A stretch of 64,000 bases of DNA from Agapetus fuscipes. Lineage: Eukaryota; Arthropoda; Insecta; Trichoptera; Glossosomatidae. Below are positions 1 through 15,200 of this stretch, in pieces. The stretch spans positions 4,965,001 through 5,029,000 of the forward strand of contig OX637332.1 of the NCBI GenBank assembly GCA_951799405.1. The letters run 5' to 3'. The notes under the pieces are model-generated. The model did no database searches and was not told the DNA's origin. It was given only the letters and a program-made list of their open reading frames with translations. Made by a program: the position numbers and the translations under genes. Within the stretch, counting starts at the first letter, position 1. Each line of letters opens with the position of its first letter.

Positions 1-60
1 TAAATGATTTCTGTATCTTCTTCTTCTTGTGCCTCTTTGATGCTCTTATGGTTTTTCCAG

Positions 61-237
61 GTTCCTCTTGCGATGCCCGCAGTGACTGCGCCCGGACTGT
101 TGGAGCAGTTGAAGAGCAACAATCACATGCTGGACCAGATCATGAAGAGCCTGGAGGCGTACCTGGAAGTGAAGAGGGTCGCCTTCCCGAGGTTTTACTT
201 CCTCTCTAACGACGAGTTGCTTGAGATACTGGCGCAG
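61..237 (+). CDS. Dnah6: Dynein exon 1 in window: distal linker
   Basis: Opens after a polypyrimidine tract ending TTTTTCCAG and closes before GTGAGC, phase 0 at both ends, 59 codons. Contains the linker signature [16 protein letters not shown] found in all dynein heavy chains just before the AAA ring. Upstream exons are outside the window. Confidence 0.95.
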
Positions 238-3200
238 GTGAGCTATGTTAATATAATCTAAGTTGCAAAGATACATTCACATTTAAAGCTCATATCAAAT
301 GCATGCCCACAAATAAACATGTGTAGTTATTTCTGTTTTGTCTTGTTTTTTTGTCCTCACAGACTGTGTGTTTGTTTTCATTTTTTTAAGACGAGGAATC
401 CATTGGCTGTTCAGCCGCACCTCCGCAAGTGCTTTGATGCCGTAGACCGCTTGGAGTTTTCCTTTAAAAAGAGTGAACGAGCTTCGGAAGATCAAGTTAA
501 GAGCACCAACTCCCCGGACATAGTGGCCATGCTTTCGCCAGAGAAAGAGAGGTTGCCCCTCGGAAAGGTACAACACATTTGTAATCCAAGTTGACAAGAT
601 ATAGTGATATTTAATGCATCCTCACTAGTAAGCACATGTGAGTTTGCGTTGATACATGCTGCATGTGTATTTACAAAATAAACCAAACCTCACATGAGAT
701 GGTTCGGACATCTTGAAAGAATGGATGATGAACGACTAACGAAGAAAGTGTACAGAGGAAATGTCAGAGGAAAGCGTGGAAGGGGAAGACCAAGGAAGGA
801 ATGGATAGACCAAATAGGGGAGACTGCGAAAGGATGGAACCTGCAGAGTGAGAATAAGAGAAGACTATATATGAAGAAAGTGATGAATGTTTAAGAGATG
901 AAAGAGGTATGCAAGGACAGAAAAAAGTGGAGACGCATCTGCGGAGGTACTGGCCACCCCTAGTGGAACGGCGGCAGGATACAGTAACAGTAATATGAAC
1001 ATAAACTCTTAAACTTTTTGCGACTCTCCTTGAAATTGGGGTGACTTTGGAAAAGTGAAACATTTGTATAAAGCATGGAAGTTAGCTTCATACCAACCTA
1101 TTAGTCATATAAGGAATAATCATTGATTTGTTTTTAGGGCTTGAAGGCTCGTGGCAACGTTGAAGAGTGGCTGACCAAGGTGGAGCTAGCCATGTTTGCG
1201 TCAGTGCAGAAACACTTGAGGTTATCACTTGCAGACTACTCAAAGAAACTAAGAACCGAATGGGTCACTGAGCATCCTAGTCAAGTAAGATATTTCTTGT
1301 GCTTCTACTCTTCAAGATTTTTTTTGAAGGACTCCTTTAAGGGAGACTCCAAAGTTTTCAGGTACTCTAGAAATCTATGACATTACGCCCCCCAAGTGCT
1401 TGTTTGGCACTTGATTGCTTGATTGACGCAATTTCATTTAAAGATGTCATTTCAATGAAATTGTCTTAAGAATCACATTCAATACAATCTGAGTTAAGAA
1501 TCGATGACCGGTCCGTAGTCCAGTGGCAACACTTTGGACTCGTGAATGGAAAGTTGTGGGTTTGATGCCGCTGGAGCACAAAAAATATACTATTTATATT
1601 TTCAAATATGCTCTTCGCTGAGTTGAAAAATTCATAAAACCTTTTATCATTGTCTGTTCACTAAAACGTCCATCCAGTCTTACAACAACTGGGCTTTGCT
1701 TGAGTATTGGCGCTTTGTAGCGACGACCAAGCTTGTAAACACCTCTGCGGCTCTACAACTAGTGTCAAAGACCCCTACAGTTTCTGAAATCTAGGGGGTC
1801 TCCTGCACAGGATTTCTTAAAAAAAAAAGGTAAGACACGATAATGTGGGAGTTGTTTTATATATATTTTAAATCAACTTCCAGTTTTCAAAAGACACATT
1901 TGTCCATTACACTTACAAATATTGCTCATGTGAAATTACCTCTGATGAAGGTAAGACAAATAAGCACTAAGGAAACGATTAGTCAGAGTGCGGCAGTGGT
2001 GTGGGTGTTGGTGATGGGACGGTTGATGTCCTGATCCTTTGTAGCACGGATGTTAGCTGCGTAGTGTTGTGTTGCCTTTGTTTTGAGACAGCTAAAGGAT
2101 AGTAATGAAAAGTATTAAGAGACCCCTGATTTTGGCCATTTGAAGATCTTCTTCCATGATCTAGAGCTATCTTTTTCTTGACAGATTTTTGGCATACTCA
2201 GGTCTTGGAAAGTCGAAGAGTGAACTAATTATATCAGCCATTGGAGTTTCAAGGATGTAATACATGTCGCAAAATGCACTTAAGCTGCACACATAGTGCA
2301 ACTTTTGTTGAATTGTCCCCAAAGAGGTTGCATGTGGCGAGTGGAATGTTTTTTTTTCAGGCGCAAGGAGGTCAGCCTAATGCTTAAATAAAATATATGA
2401 GTGAGTTGTATTATCTTAGATTATAAAATTAGATACAGTAGGGAGTCGATTATCCCAACTAATTGGGGGACAGGAATGTTAAAATTGATTTGTACAGATA
2501 TTAAAAATTTGTACTTTTATTCAGCAATGTACCAATAGTAGATATACTTGTATAAGAAACATATTTTTATAAAAAAAAAAACAACATAATTCCAACTCCA
2601 ATGTTTGGTTACAGGTGGTTCTGGCTGTCTCTCAGATGATGTGGGCCAATTACTTGGAGAGGATTCTTTCTTCGAAGGCTGCAGCCAGAAATATGAAGAA
2701 GTTTCTGAAGCGCAGCGTACAGGAGCTGAATGATTTGGCTGCCTTGACCGGAACAGACTTGAGTCCGTTGTTCCGCAGAGTGCTGTGTGCTCTCATCACG
2801 GTGGATGTGCACGCCAGGGACGTGGTGCAGAATATGGTGGACANNNNNNNNNNNNNNNNNNNNNNNNNNNNNNNNNNNNNNNNNNNNNNNNNNNNNNNNN
2901 NNNNNNNNNNNNNNNNNNNNNNNNNNNNNNNNNNNNNNNNNNNNNNNNNNNNNNNNNNNNNNNNNNNNNNNNNNNNNNNNNNNNNNNNNNNNNNNNNNNN
3001 NNNNNNNNNNNNNNNNNNNNNNNNNNNNNNNNNNNNNNNNNNNGAATATGGTGGACAAGAATGTCTCCAGCTCGTGAGACACCAATTTACTTATTTTTTT
3101 TTAGTTATGTCTTTATTGATTGAAATTGTGTACATTACCTTTCAAGTAGGTTGAAATGGATGTAGTGGATTTAGCTCTAGTGTATTGCCACTTTAAAGGT

Positions 3201-6200
3201 AAAACTGAATACGCGCTGATTCATTGATTTGAGAAATTCTCATAATAAGGAAAGTAATTGTAAGGAAGTGCTCATTAAAAACTTCTAAACTACAGGATTT
3301 ATACACTTCTTTCGTGTTTTCTCTAATAGAAAAAAATGTTCCTTGACTTGGTATGCGACTGACCACCCATGCTGTAAAAACTGGTTCACTTTGCCAATGT
3401 CACCCCTATTTCAGGGAAGTACGGCAAGAGTTGCAGGGTGTAGGTCCATTTGAGATTTGAGTTTGTATGTTGTTGGTTCTTCTTTTTTTTATTGAGGATG
3501 TGCGGCATGTGAGGGCATGCGGCATGTGCAAGCGCGAACTTGTATGTGTCTTTTTATTGTATAATCAAGCCAAAAAAAATGTCTAATTCTTCAAAGCTAA
3601 AATAATTGTATCTAATCTAATCTAATCTAATCTAAGCTGCAAAGATATATATCATTTAAGATTTATACTAAATGCATTCCCACAAGCAGATATGTATAAT
3701 TTCGCGCTAACACATGCCGCATGTGGACCTACAATATAAAAACCCAATCTCAAATGCACATAAGCCTTGCAACTCTTGCCGTCCTTCCCTGAAACAGGGG
3801 TGACATTGGCAAAGTGAACCAATTTTTATATTATGGGTGGTCAGCCGCATAACAACCTATAAGTCAAGGAATAGAAGACTTATTCATTCCAAATAATGAT
3901 TTATTCAAATTTTGTAAGTATTCCAATGAAATAATTCCAAATTTGGCATAAAAATCTTTATATTATATATAAGGTCGGGGAATAAGTCTTTTCACATATA
4001 GTATGTATATACTTGTAATAAAATATCTTTGGCTGTACTATTTGTATCTGGCTGGTTTTCATCACATTAAAACGGGGTCATTTAAAAAAAAAAATCAAAT
4101 TGGGAAAATTTTGTTTCCCGATACTTTTCACTTGTTTTTCTTTCTGTCAAAATGAGTGAATCGAATGAAGAAATTAGAGATATTTTAAAAATTTATTACA
4201 AAAAAGGGAAAAATGCAACGCAAGCCGCAATTTTTTTTCGTGACGTTTATGGACCTAATGCAGTGTCAGTAAGAGTAGCACAAAGTTGGTTAAAGCGTTT
4301 TCAATCCGGGAATTTTGATGTCAAAGGTGCACCTCGCTCTGGTCGCCTAAACCAATTTTCATATAAAATTCGAAGAAACTTTTTCCCCGACCTATTGTAT
4401 ACTACATTAAAATGATTTTTATACACTTGTATTTTTGAGAGATTATAAAAATTAAAAAAACAACACTGAGTTGTGTTTTCACAAATTGAGTGTTTATTAC
4501 ACCTCGAGTACTTTCGACATTTTCAAGAGGACACTATTACAAAATCGACAAGACTAAAACCAAAGAGAAATAAAAATAAAGAGTTACGACAAAGAGGTAC
4601 AATTAGGTAATAACAAAGGTGAAGCAGCAGGAATTTGAACATTGATCAAACTATAAGAATTAGACTTGTATTTTTGTTTCAGTGAGTCGTTTGAGTGGCA
4701 GAAGATGATCCGCTACTACTGGCTGGCCGGCTCGGATGTGTGCGAGGTGCGCATGTCGGTGTTCTCTCGCGCCTATGGTCTGGAGTACTTGGGCGCGGGC
4801 GGGGTGCTGGTCATCACGCCCCTCACGGACCGCTGCTACCTCTGCCTCACGGGGGCGCTCAGCCTGGACCTGGGCGGCGCCCCCGCGGGCCCCGCGGGCA
4901 CGGGCAAGACAGAGACCACCAAAGACTTGGCCAAAGCGTTGGCCGTGCAGTGCGTCGTGTTCAACTGCTCAGAAGGTGAGCACATCTCATTTTCGTCTGC
5001 CCTGGTTGTGTGCTTGGTATATATCAACGGTTAAAAGGCAGTAGGGCATAAGCGACGTAAACTAAATTGTTCAGGAGAGCAGTTTAAAGTTTGAGATTGC
5101 AGAAAAATGGCTTAACTTTTTTATTTTTTATCATATTGTTAAAATCAAAACAGCTGTAATAATAAAAAAAATAAAGGCATTTATTGGCATTCCTATTAAT
5201 GCGGTTTTACGATGTTTTTATGTCACAAGCGCCTTTAGGACAAAAAAGGCCAAAATCTTGTCGGTTACACCAAAACCATACTTTGAAAACGCAGTTGTTT
5301 GCTTGAGCATAAACATCACAAAAATTATCGTAGAGCTATGGGAGTTAGCGCATTAGAAAGAGCAGAAAATTTCAAGTAAGATAGCATTCATAACTCATTT
5401 TTGACCAAAATGTCGCTTATGCCTATAATCTATAATCTATAATCTAAGCTGCAAGGATATGTAAGCATTTAAGGCTCATATGAAATGCATGCCTACAGAC
5501 AGGCACATGTAGGTTCGCGCCTACACATTCTGCATGTGTGCATACAAATAAAGAAAACCTCACATGGACATAAACCTTGCAACTCCTGCCGCCGTTCCCT
5601 GAACCGGGGTGGCATTGGCAAAAGTGAACTGATTTTTACAGCACGGGTGGTCAGCCTCGTACCAACCTATCAGTCAAGGAGCCTACTGCCTTTATATTTT
5701 AAATAATTTAGGGAGAGGAATGCGATTCACAAAAACGGTTTCATCTGGCCAAAAACGGGAATTAAAATTATCAATGAATAACTAAGGAATTATTCATTAA
5801 TAATTACCCCCTGTAATGACATCTGTTTAATCAGGGTCAAATTTATCATCAAGGAATTTGATGGAAATCAAACCAGAGTTATTTTATTGTAACATTGCTT
5901 ATGAATACCACAGTCTGTGGACTCAACGGCTGTTGGTATATCTTACCGTACCTATTTGAATATAAGACGAAATAAAACATGGTGGTGCCTGAACAGCTCA
6001 TCATTGTTCCATATAAAATGTATTAGCTGTTGATATGCCGCCATATTTTATTCCTTAATATCTTCAAATAGATATGACAAGATCTATCGACTGTCATCGA
6101 GACTTCCACCCCAAATGCTGTTATTTTTAAAAATAATTTACTTGTTTTCTTTTCATCATTTAAATTTTCATTACTTCAATACTGTTTTCAGGGTTGGACT

Positions 6201-9200
6201 ACAAGATGATGGGCAGATTCTTCTCTGGTTTGGTTCAGTGTGGGGCGTGGTGCTGCTTTGACGAGTTCAACAGAATCAACGTGGAAGTATTGTCTGTCAT
6301 AGCTCAACAGCTCATCTCCATTAGAAATGCCAAAATCCTCAAATTATCAAGGTGAAATCAACTTATAATGATCCTCAAATTATCAAGGTGAAATCAACTT
6401 ACAATGATTCTCAAATTATCAAGGTGAAATCAACTTATAATGTTTCAATCATCGATATGTAGAACTAGATGGGCTAAGATATCAATCCTTTGAGAATTAG
6501 AAACACGCTACCCCACTCATCATACAAAAATCCAAATTCAGTCTATCGGTAACCTTCCAACTGTCAACAGGTGTGTTACCTAATTGGAAAAAAAATCCAT
6601 ATAAATGCCAAACTGGGTATTTTCTCAACGTGCCAACAAAAGAGAGTAAATGTGTTATAGAACATGGAATAATATTTCACTTTAATCACTGTATGTTGTT
6701 GTTGTTGTTTTTTTTTAAATAGACGTTGCATCATGTCGATTGGTACTAAATCACATTCATAGCCTCTCCATTGAATATACCTCCTTGGTTTCAACCCTTA
6801 AGTTCTCTTTGTACAAATGCCATCCCTCAGAAGCAGGGTTCTAAATCTAAATCTAAGCTGCAAAGATATATATCATTTAAGATTCATATTAAATGCATTC
6901 CCACAAGCAGACATGCATAATTTCGCGCTTACACATGCCGCATGTGGACCTACAATATAAAAAACCCAATCTCAAATGAACATAAGCCCTGCAACTCTTG
7001 CCGACCTTCCCTGAAGCAGGGGTGACATTGGCAAAGTGAACCATTTTTTACAGTATGGGTGGTCAGCCGCATACCAACCTATCAGTCAAGGAATATTGAT
7101 ATATATATATATATATATTATATAGAGCAGGGGTCGGCAACCTTTTGTTGTAAAAGGGCCAAATATTTTACGTGGGATTTAGTGTGGGCCGCACTTGGGC
7201 AGTGGTGGATCTAATGGTCAGCATTTCAGCAAATGCTGACTAGCAACTCCCATCCCCCCCCCCCCCCCCACCCCTGCCACGGCCCCTGGGACCCTCTTGT
7301 GAGTCATGCATCGTAAACATTAATCAATTGACGTACGAACTACAAATGAAAATTACCCTTAAATAATTCACTATTAATTCTACCCCCCAAATAAATCTCA
7401 TATTGTAGAATCCCCGCCAATGCAATTTGGGAATCCCACGATTCGTTCAGGTGCGCATTCAATACGCTCATTTATACAATTTTTAATTTCATGATAAATG
7501 CTTTTTTTTTTGTCATTTACTGAAAATCGATTTGTAGTTTTCCGGCACGTGCGTTGCGGGCCGCACCAAGACGCCTCAAGGGCCGCATGCGGCCCGCGGG
7601 CCGCAGGTTGCCGACCCATGATATAGAGGGTTGATATCAGATAAGCAATCAATACCTTGGTGAATAATATAAATGCCATCACACTCATTTATACTCGTAA
7701 TAAGCATGAAGGGACCAACCAATTTTGCTCGGGATGAAGTTACAAATGAACGGACAAAATAGAAATGCAAGCTGAAAGAGAATGTGAAAGTAAAGGTACA
7801 AAATAATGTGATGAGATGGTTGGGACATGTAGAAAGAATGGATGATGAAAAACTGGTACTATGTGTATACAGAAGAAATGTAGAATCCAAAAGAGGAAAG
7901 GGAAGATTGAGGAAAGCATGGCTTGATCATTTACTTGAAATTGTGAAAGGATTGGATATACAGAGTGAATGTAAAAAAAGGAAATTTTATAAAAAAGGTG
8001 ATCTATAATAATAATCTATAATCTGATGGTTATGAATAAATAAAAGATAGCCAATAGAAGGAAGAAGCAGAGGCTGCTATGCATAGATTTTGGCTATTCC
8101 TAGCTGAAATTCATTTTGCCAATGTCACCCCTGCTTTAGGGAAGGAAGAGTTACAGGATGTATGCCCTTTGAGATTTGGTTTTTATGTTGTAGGTTCCCA
8201 TGCGGCATGTGCAAGCGTGAACTTGTACGTGTCTGCTTGTGAGAATGCATGTAATGTGAATCCCCAAAGTTACATATCTTTGCAACTTAGATTAGATTAG
8301 ATTAGAATGGCTACAGAGTTACAGTAACACTCACGGATGTGATGACAAATGCTTTCAGGTTTTTCTTTGAAGGTCGTGAGATTAAGTTGGTCCCCACATG
8401 TGCTGCGTTCATCACCATGAACCCAGGATATGCAGGTCGCACAGAGCTACCCGACAACTTGAAAGCTGTGTTCAGACCCATTTCCATGATGGTGCCAGAC
8501 TACGGTAAGAATTTGAAGGAATAGTTTCACACTATCTGTTACTAGCTTTACTGGCTCCTTTTCATGCATAGAGCGAATTTAATATAAATAATCATAAACA
8601 TATTAGGATGATTTATTTGGTGAGCACTGTTTTTGTGTGCGAATCACACCTCAAGAGCCCTCTGCGAGCTTGGTCATCACTATAGAATGTGTCAATTGTC
8701 AAGCAAGACCCAGCTGCTGAAAGACTGGATGCGCCTTTGGTGACCAGTCTTTGGTAAAGGTTTATGAATTTTTCAACCCATGGAAGAGCATATTTGAACA
8801 TATAAATGGTAAATTTTTTGCACTCCGCCGGTATCTGAATCTACAACCTTCCATTTACGAGTCTGAAGACTACGACCATAAAGTATGTTAATATGCAGCC
8901 TTTTTACTAATATACATTTAAAAATGGAAACAAGAAAGGGCTATCGACTGGCTCATTAAAAAATCTGAGTGCAATTATTAGGAGATGTTTTCTTGTAGGT
9001 CTCATAGCTGAAGTTATTCTCTATTCGGAGGGCTTTGAGTCTTCAAAAGGACTGGCAAAGAAGATGGTTCAGATGTACAAATTGTGCAGTGAGCAACTAT
9101 CCCAGCAAGACCACTATGATTTTGGAATGAGAGCAGTTAAAAGTGTTTTGGTGAGTGGAACTCTTTAAAAATAATCGATCCTTCATTATCATAGCCTTGG

Positions 9201-12200
9201 TAGCTGGGGGCGTTGTTGTAGGAAAGGGTGGATAAAAAAAACTCATCTTACCATACGAATTAAGACACAAGTGAACAGAATGATGGATGGGTCAAAATAA
9301 AATGTAATCTGGAAGAAAATGTGAGAAAAAAGGTACAAAATAATATAATTAGATTATTTGGAAATTTGCAAAGAACGGATGATGAACGCTTGACAAAGAA
9401 TATCTACAGATATGATTGAACTAAGAGAAGTATGTCAAGATAGGAGTAAGTGGAGGAGATTCCCATCCCTAGTGGAACATTGACAGTGTTACAAAGGTGT
9501 GAAAGTGAAATTATGTTATTTACTTTTCCAGGTGATGGCCGGATCTTTGAAGCGAGCCAGTCCCCTGCAGGAGGAGCAGGTCACCCTCATGTGCGCCCTC
9601 AGAGACAGCAACCTGCCCAAGTTCCTGGCTGATGATGCCATACTCTTCAGCGGTATCTTGGGAGACCTCTTCCCAGGGGTGGAGATGCCAATAAAGTCTT
9701 ATGTTGTTCTTGAAGAAGCTATGAGTGAGTCGTGTTCTTCTGTATTCCTTGATTTTCTTCATTGATGGTTTGGAATAAGGCTGACCACCCTTACTGTGAA
9801 AATGCATTCTGGCAATTTCTTCTCAAGTTCTCAAGTCTTCTCTTTTGTGTTGTAGGTTTTATTTTTATGTACATTTGACATTTGAATAATCACCAATTTA
9901 CTCATGCTTGCTTGTGTTTATGCGTAGATAGTCTACAATCTAAGTTGCAAAGATATTAACATTAAGGATTCATATTAAATGTATGCTCGCAAGCAGACAC
10001 ATCCAAGTTCACTACTCACATCAAAGCAACTTTCTATGATGTGAGCAATAAGCAGTAAGAAATCCTAACAAGCACTTCTAAGCTCATCCTTACACATTCT
10101 GGATGCATGCTTACAAAATAAAACTTGAACTGAAGAGTTGCTTTCCGGGATCTGTTGTCAAATAAGGGTATTGGAGATGGAGCTTCCGGGCGTCTTGGTT
10201 CATGTCTGTGATGGGCTTCTTTAGCTTGAAGACGATGTTGAACTGTTATAACATCGAGAATTTCGGAGGTTAACGCCCGGAAGCTCCAGCTCCACCCCAC
10301 GGCAACAGATCCTGGAATACAACTCTCCAGTTCTGCTGGCGTTGAAAGCCTAAAACTCCTGTTAAACCTTGAGTCAGACCGGCGTTTTTCAGCAGAATTG
10401 TCAGTTTTACAAAGCAATATTTATGCTTACAGAGGAAGTATTGGCTCGTGAATCCCTTCAAGAAGAGAAGAGTCAGATAGTGAAGGGCATTCAGCTGTAT
10501 GAAACCATGATTGTGCGCTGGGGTGTGATGCTGGTGGGACCAACTGGAGGAGGCAAGTCCACTGTGCTGAAGGTGAGAAGTATACTAATTGAATGCCAAA
10601 AGGGTCTGATTTTGTTGATCGCTTTTATACATAAGAAGATTCTGGTCTTGTGGCATCAGATTACGACATTGAGAATTTTAATCAATGTATTCAGTAGGGA
10701 CTCTAACTAAAAACATGCCCCCTGTGCTTGTTTGGCTTATCTACCACTTGATTAAAAGATGATCTTTTAATGAAATTGCCTTAAGAATCACATTATACAC
10801 AATCTGCACTAAAAAAAATGGATTTTAAATATTTTTAAATTAATTTTCAGTTTTCATAAGACACATTGGTGCAATACACATACAAAAAATTATCATGTGA
10901 AATTACCTCTGATGGACATAGGACAAACAAGCACTAAGGCGACGTTTTGATATTCTAAGAGAACTTACATTATTCTAGACGTTTCGTTAGCAACGTAGCT
11001 AACATCTTCAGGAGACACCGTCTCTGTATGACGACTGAGTATGAACTGATTTTTTCTATAACACTTGTCACAAATCACGGCATCACTAAAGAAACGTCGA
11101 TAATAATGTAAGTTCTCTTATAACGGTTCACCTAATATCCGATTAATAAATTTTAACTGTGTAGTTATTATTGTAAATATGTCAAACGACCGTAATTCCA
11201 ACCTAAACCTTACGTCTGCTAATTATATTAAAATACGTTTCACATAATACCTGTTAATCATTATTAATCAATTTTTTGTTTGTATAATATTTCTTACCTT
11301 ACTTAACAGATTCTGGGACAAACATTGACAGATTTAAGTAAAGAGAATCTGAATGTGCCAATGTATCAACCTGTCCACACATATGTCTTGAATCCAAAAT
11401 CCATACCACTGGGAGAATTGTATGGAGAAATCAATAGTCTGACACTGGAATGGAAGGATGGACTTTTGGCCAATTGTATGAGAACGGCAGTGAGGGTGAG
11501 CCAGAACTTTTTCTTAAAAAGGTAACAAGCTATATGTAGAGCTTGAACCAAGGAATCAATCAAGTGGAATAAGGGAATAAGAGACAGATCTTTATGTTAC
11601 TATAGCTTCAAAAGTATCTTGGATCAGGGACAGATCTTTATGTTACTATATTTTAAAAAGTAACCTGGATCAGGGACAGATGGTAGACTGTTTCTGTATC
11701 AGCTGCTATTCCGTTCTATTTGTGCGCTCTTTTTGTCAGTCGTTCAGATCAGGGATATTATGGATATCTGTAACCATGACTGAAAGTATCAGATATCCAA
11801 AATACAAAAAAAAAAACTGAATCCAAATTTAAAGTTTTGGATACTTCTCGATGGATGGCGGAAATTTAAAATGAAACATGCCATGATAAGTTTTTGTTTT
11901 TGTATGGTCGAGCCAATACACTAGCGATCCAAATACAGATTTATGTTTTTTTTTTGTAGATAAATCAATTGCACGTGTTCAACCAGTGAATATCTTTAGT
12001 AATAAGTTTATCAACACAGAATTAGAAACCCACATAAAGTTAGTTTTCCATAGAATTTATTTCTTGATTTTCAATCCATTTCACTACTGAAACTTTTGTG
12101 CAGCCTCTTAGTTTTTTTTTTCCACTCGGCCAACACTTTTTATGGGATGAAAAATAAAAGAAACTTTTTTGTTAGATTACTTTAAGTAGATTTAATTTAT

Positions 12201-15200
12201 ACATGACTGCTTTCGCAAACTGTTTGCATCCTTAGGTACCCTTTGATCCGTGATTTGACAGGGCCCTTGAGGTGTGACACACAAAAACGGCACTTAATTA
12301 TGTGTACCTTATAAATAAATTATCCATTCAGAATCTGTCTTTGAGGGTGTCAGTGTGAGGGTATTTTTGTAGGATACTTTTTATGATCTTGAAGTGTTTT
12401 TTTATTAATGAGACTTGGATTTGTTGGCTCTAAGTTTGAAGGAGAAGATCATCAGTGGATTGTTTGCGATGGCCCCGTGGACGCCGTGTGGATAGAGAAT
12501 TTGAACACTGTGCTGGACGACAACAAGATGCTCTGCCTCGCAAACTCTGAGAGAATCAAGCTGTCTCCGTTTGTTCACATGCTGTTTGAGGTAAGCTAGT
12601 ATTTTTTCTTTATGTGCCCTGTTGGTTCCTCTGATTTTGGCGAACATGCCCCTATTCTGGGCCGTTTGAAGAGCTCCTCCTCAGTTTGGATGCCGGTCCA
12701 CTCCCTTATATTTTCCAGCCTGGACATCTGTCTCCTAGCAGGCCCCCTTCGCTCTTCAACCTTTCTCTTCAATATAAGTTGAAGAAGGTGGTATTTTAAG
12801 TTTAGTTACCATAATGGATTATTATTATTGTAACTGTTCTTTGTACATTTTTTTAACAAGGATGACAATTTATAATTTTTTTTTTTTTTTCAAGATATCA
12901 AGATTAACTCAATTAAATGTTATTTGAGAAATAATTGAGCAATCCACGGTCTCACTGGTCTGTACTTTTTAAAATAAAAATCTAAGACCCAACTCAGGCC
13001 AGCCGCACAGAGTCAGGATGAGATGGGAGTCACAGGGCTTACATCTTGTCTCTGGTTGGTTGAGGATCCTTTCGTCATGACAAAGTTCCCAATTCCTCAT
13101 TGCATGCCTAGAGGTGTCTTGGCTCTTAAATCTTCGAACCAAATGTGGTATGATCCCGAGATAGTGTAGTTAAAAAATTACAATTAATAAAAAATTAATG
13201 TACTTATATATATATAAAATAATATAGAGCATAACAAAATATAGACAGACCCTCAGATCGGCTAGTGATGGTAAAGTGGTTGAAATAAGGCGGGACTTAC
13301 GTGTGAAAATAAATAGGCTGCACTTGCCACATTCAACCCCTTTGGGCACAGCGCAGTAAGAAGTTTCATATTTATTGTAATATAAACTGTCCATCTGTGA
13401 TACTCATATATAAGTTTCATATTAGATTTCATCTGGGAGTAAGAAAAAGAGTGGATGGCCCAGACTGAGATTGAGGGTTGAAGTAGGGAAGTATGTGGCT
13501 CAGCTTTTACAAATTGTGAACTTGTGTAGGACAAGTGTAGTTGGAGGCAGAGATTGAAGGAGTTCAAGCTCTAGCACCATTGAAGAAGAATTAGGGGCGT
13601 TGCCCCTGGCTGCTACGCAGCCCAACCCCTTAACATTTGGTGAATGTGTATATTGCGCATAGTTTCCTCGCGTTAAAATTCGGAAAACTTGTAAAATAAA
13701 AACATACAGCCTTTGTTAAAGAAAATTGACCACCCATAGTTTAAAAAATGGTTCACTTTGCAGATTTCAGCTGTGTTTCAGGGAAGATTGGCAAGAGTTG
13801 CAGGGCTTATATTAATTTGAGATTGGGTTTTTATGTTGTAAGTCAACATGCATTATGTGTAAGCGCGAACTTATAAATGTCTGCTTGTGGGAATGCATTT
13901 AATATGAATCTCGATTGGTATGTATCTTTGCAACTTAGATTATAGAACTTAACAAAATAATTTCCTTGACTTACAGGTTAGTATGTGGCTGACCACCCAT
14001 ACTGTAAGAATGGTTTACCATGAAAATTTTATCTCTGTTTGAGGAAAAGTCGGCAAGAGTTGCAGGGCTTACTTATGTTCATTTGAGATTAGTTTTTTAT
14101 TTTGTAAGTCCACATGGGGCATTTGTAAGCGCAAACTTATACCTGTCTGCTTGTGGGAATGCATTTAATATGAATCTCAAATGGTATGTATCTTTACAAC
14201 TTAGATTATAGAACTTAACAAAATAATTTCCTTGACTTATAGGTTAGTATGTGGCTGACCACCCATACTGTAGGAATGGTTTACCATGAAAATTTTATCT
14301 CTGTTTGAGGAAAAGTCGGTAAGAGTTGCAGGGCTTATGTTCATTTGAGATTAGGTTGTAAGTCCACATGGAGCATTTGTAAGTGCGAACCTGTCTGCTT
14401 GTGGGAATGCATTTAATATGAATCTCAAATGGTATGTATCTTTGCAACTTAGATTATAGAACTTAACAAAATAATTTCCTTGACTTATAGGTTAGTATGT
14501 GGCTGACCACCCATACTGTAAGCAATGGTTCACCATGCAAATTTTATCTCTGTTTGAGGAAAAGTCGGCAAGAGTTGCAGGGCTTATGTTCATTTGAGAT
14601 TAGTTTTTTTATTTTGCAAGTCCACATTGGGCATTTGAAGCGTGAACTTGTACCTGTCTGCGTGTGGGAATGCATTTAATATGAATCTTAAATGGTATGT
14701 ATCTTTGCAACTTAGATTATGTAAAGAAATACACAAAATAATTTTCTTGACTTATAGGTTGGTATGAGGCTGACCACCCATACTTTAAAAAATGGTTTAC
14801 TTTGCAAATTCACCTTTGTTTCAGGGAAGGTTGGCAAGAGTTGCAGGGCTTATGTTCATTTGGAATGAGCTGTTATGTTGTAAGTACACATGCAGCATAT
14901 GTAAGCGGGAACTTATACATATCTGCTTGTGCTGTAAGAATGGTTTACCATGAAAATTTTATCTCTGTTTGAGGAAAAGTCGGCAAGAGTTGCAGGGCTT
15001 ACTTATGTTCATTTGAGATTAGTTTTTTATTTTGTAAGTCCACATGGGGCATTTGTAAGCGCAAACTTATACCTGTCTGCTTGTGGGAATGCATTTAATA
15101 TGAATCTCAAATGGTATGTATCTTTACAACTTAGATTATAGAACTTAACAAAATAATTTCCTTGACTTATAGGTTAGTATGTGGCTGACCACCCATACTG

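Noticed and set aside
4695..5044. Long overlapping frames in exon 5 and other GC-rich exons
   Set aside because: Shadow frames produced by the GC-rich dynein coding sequence; only the frame continuing across splice junctions is real.
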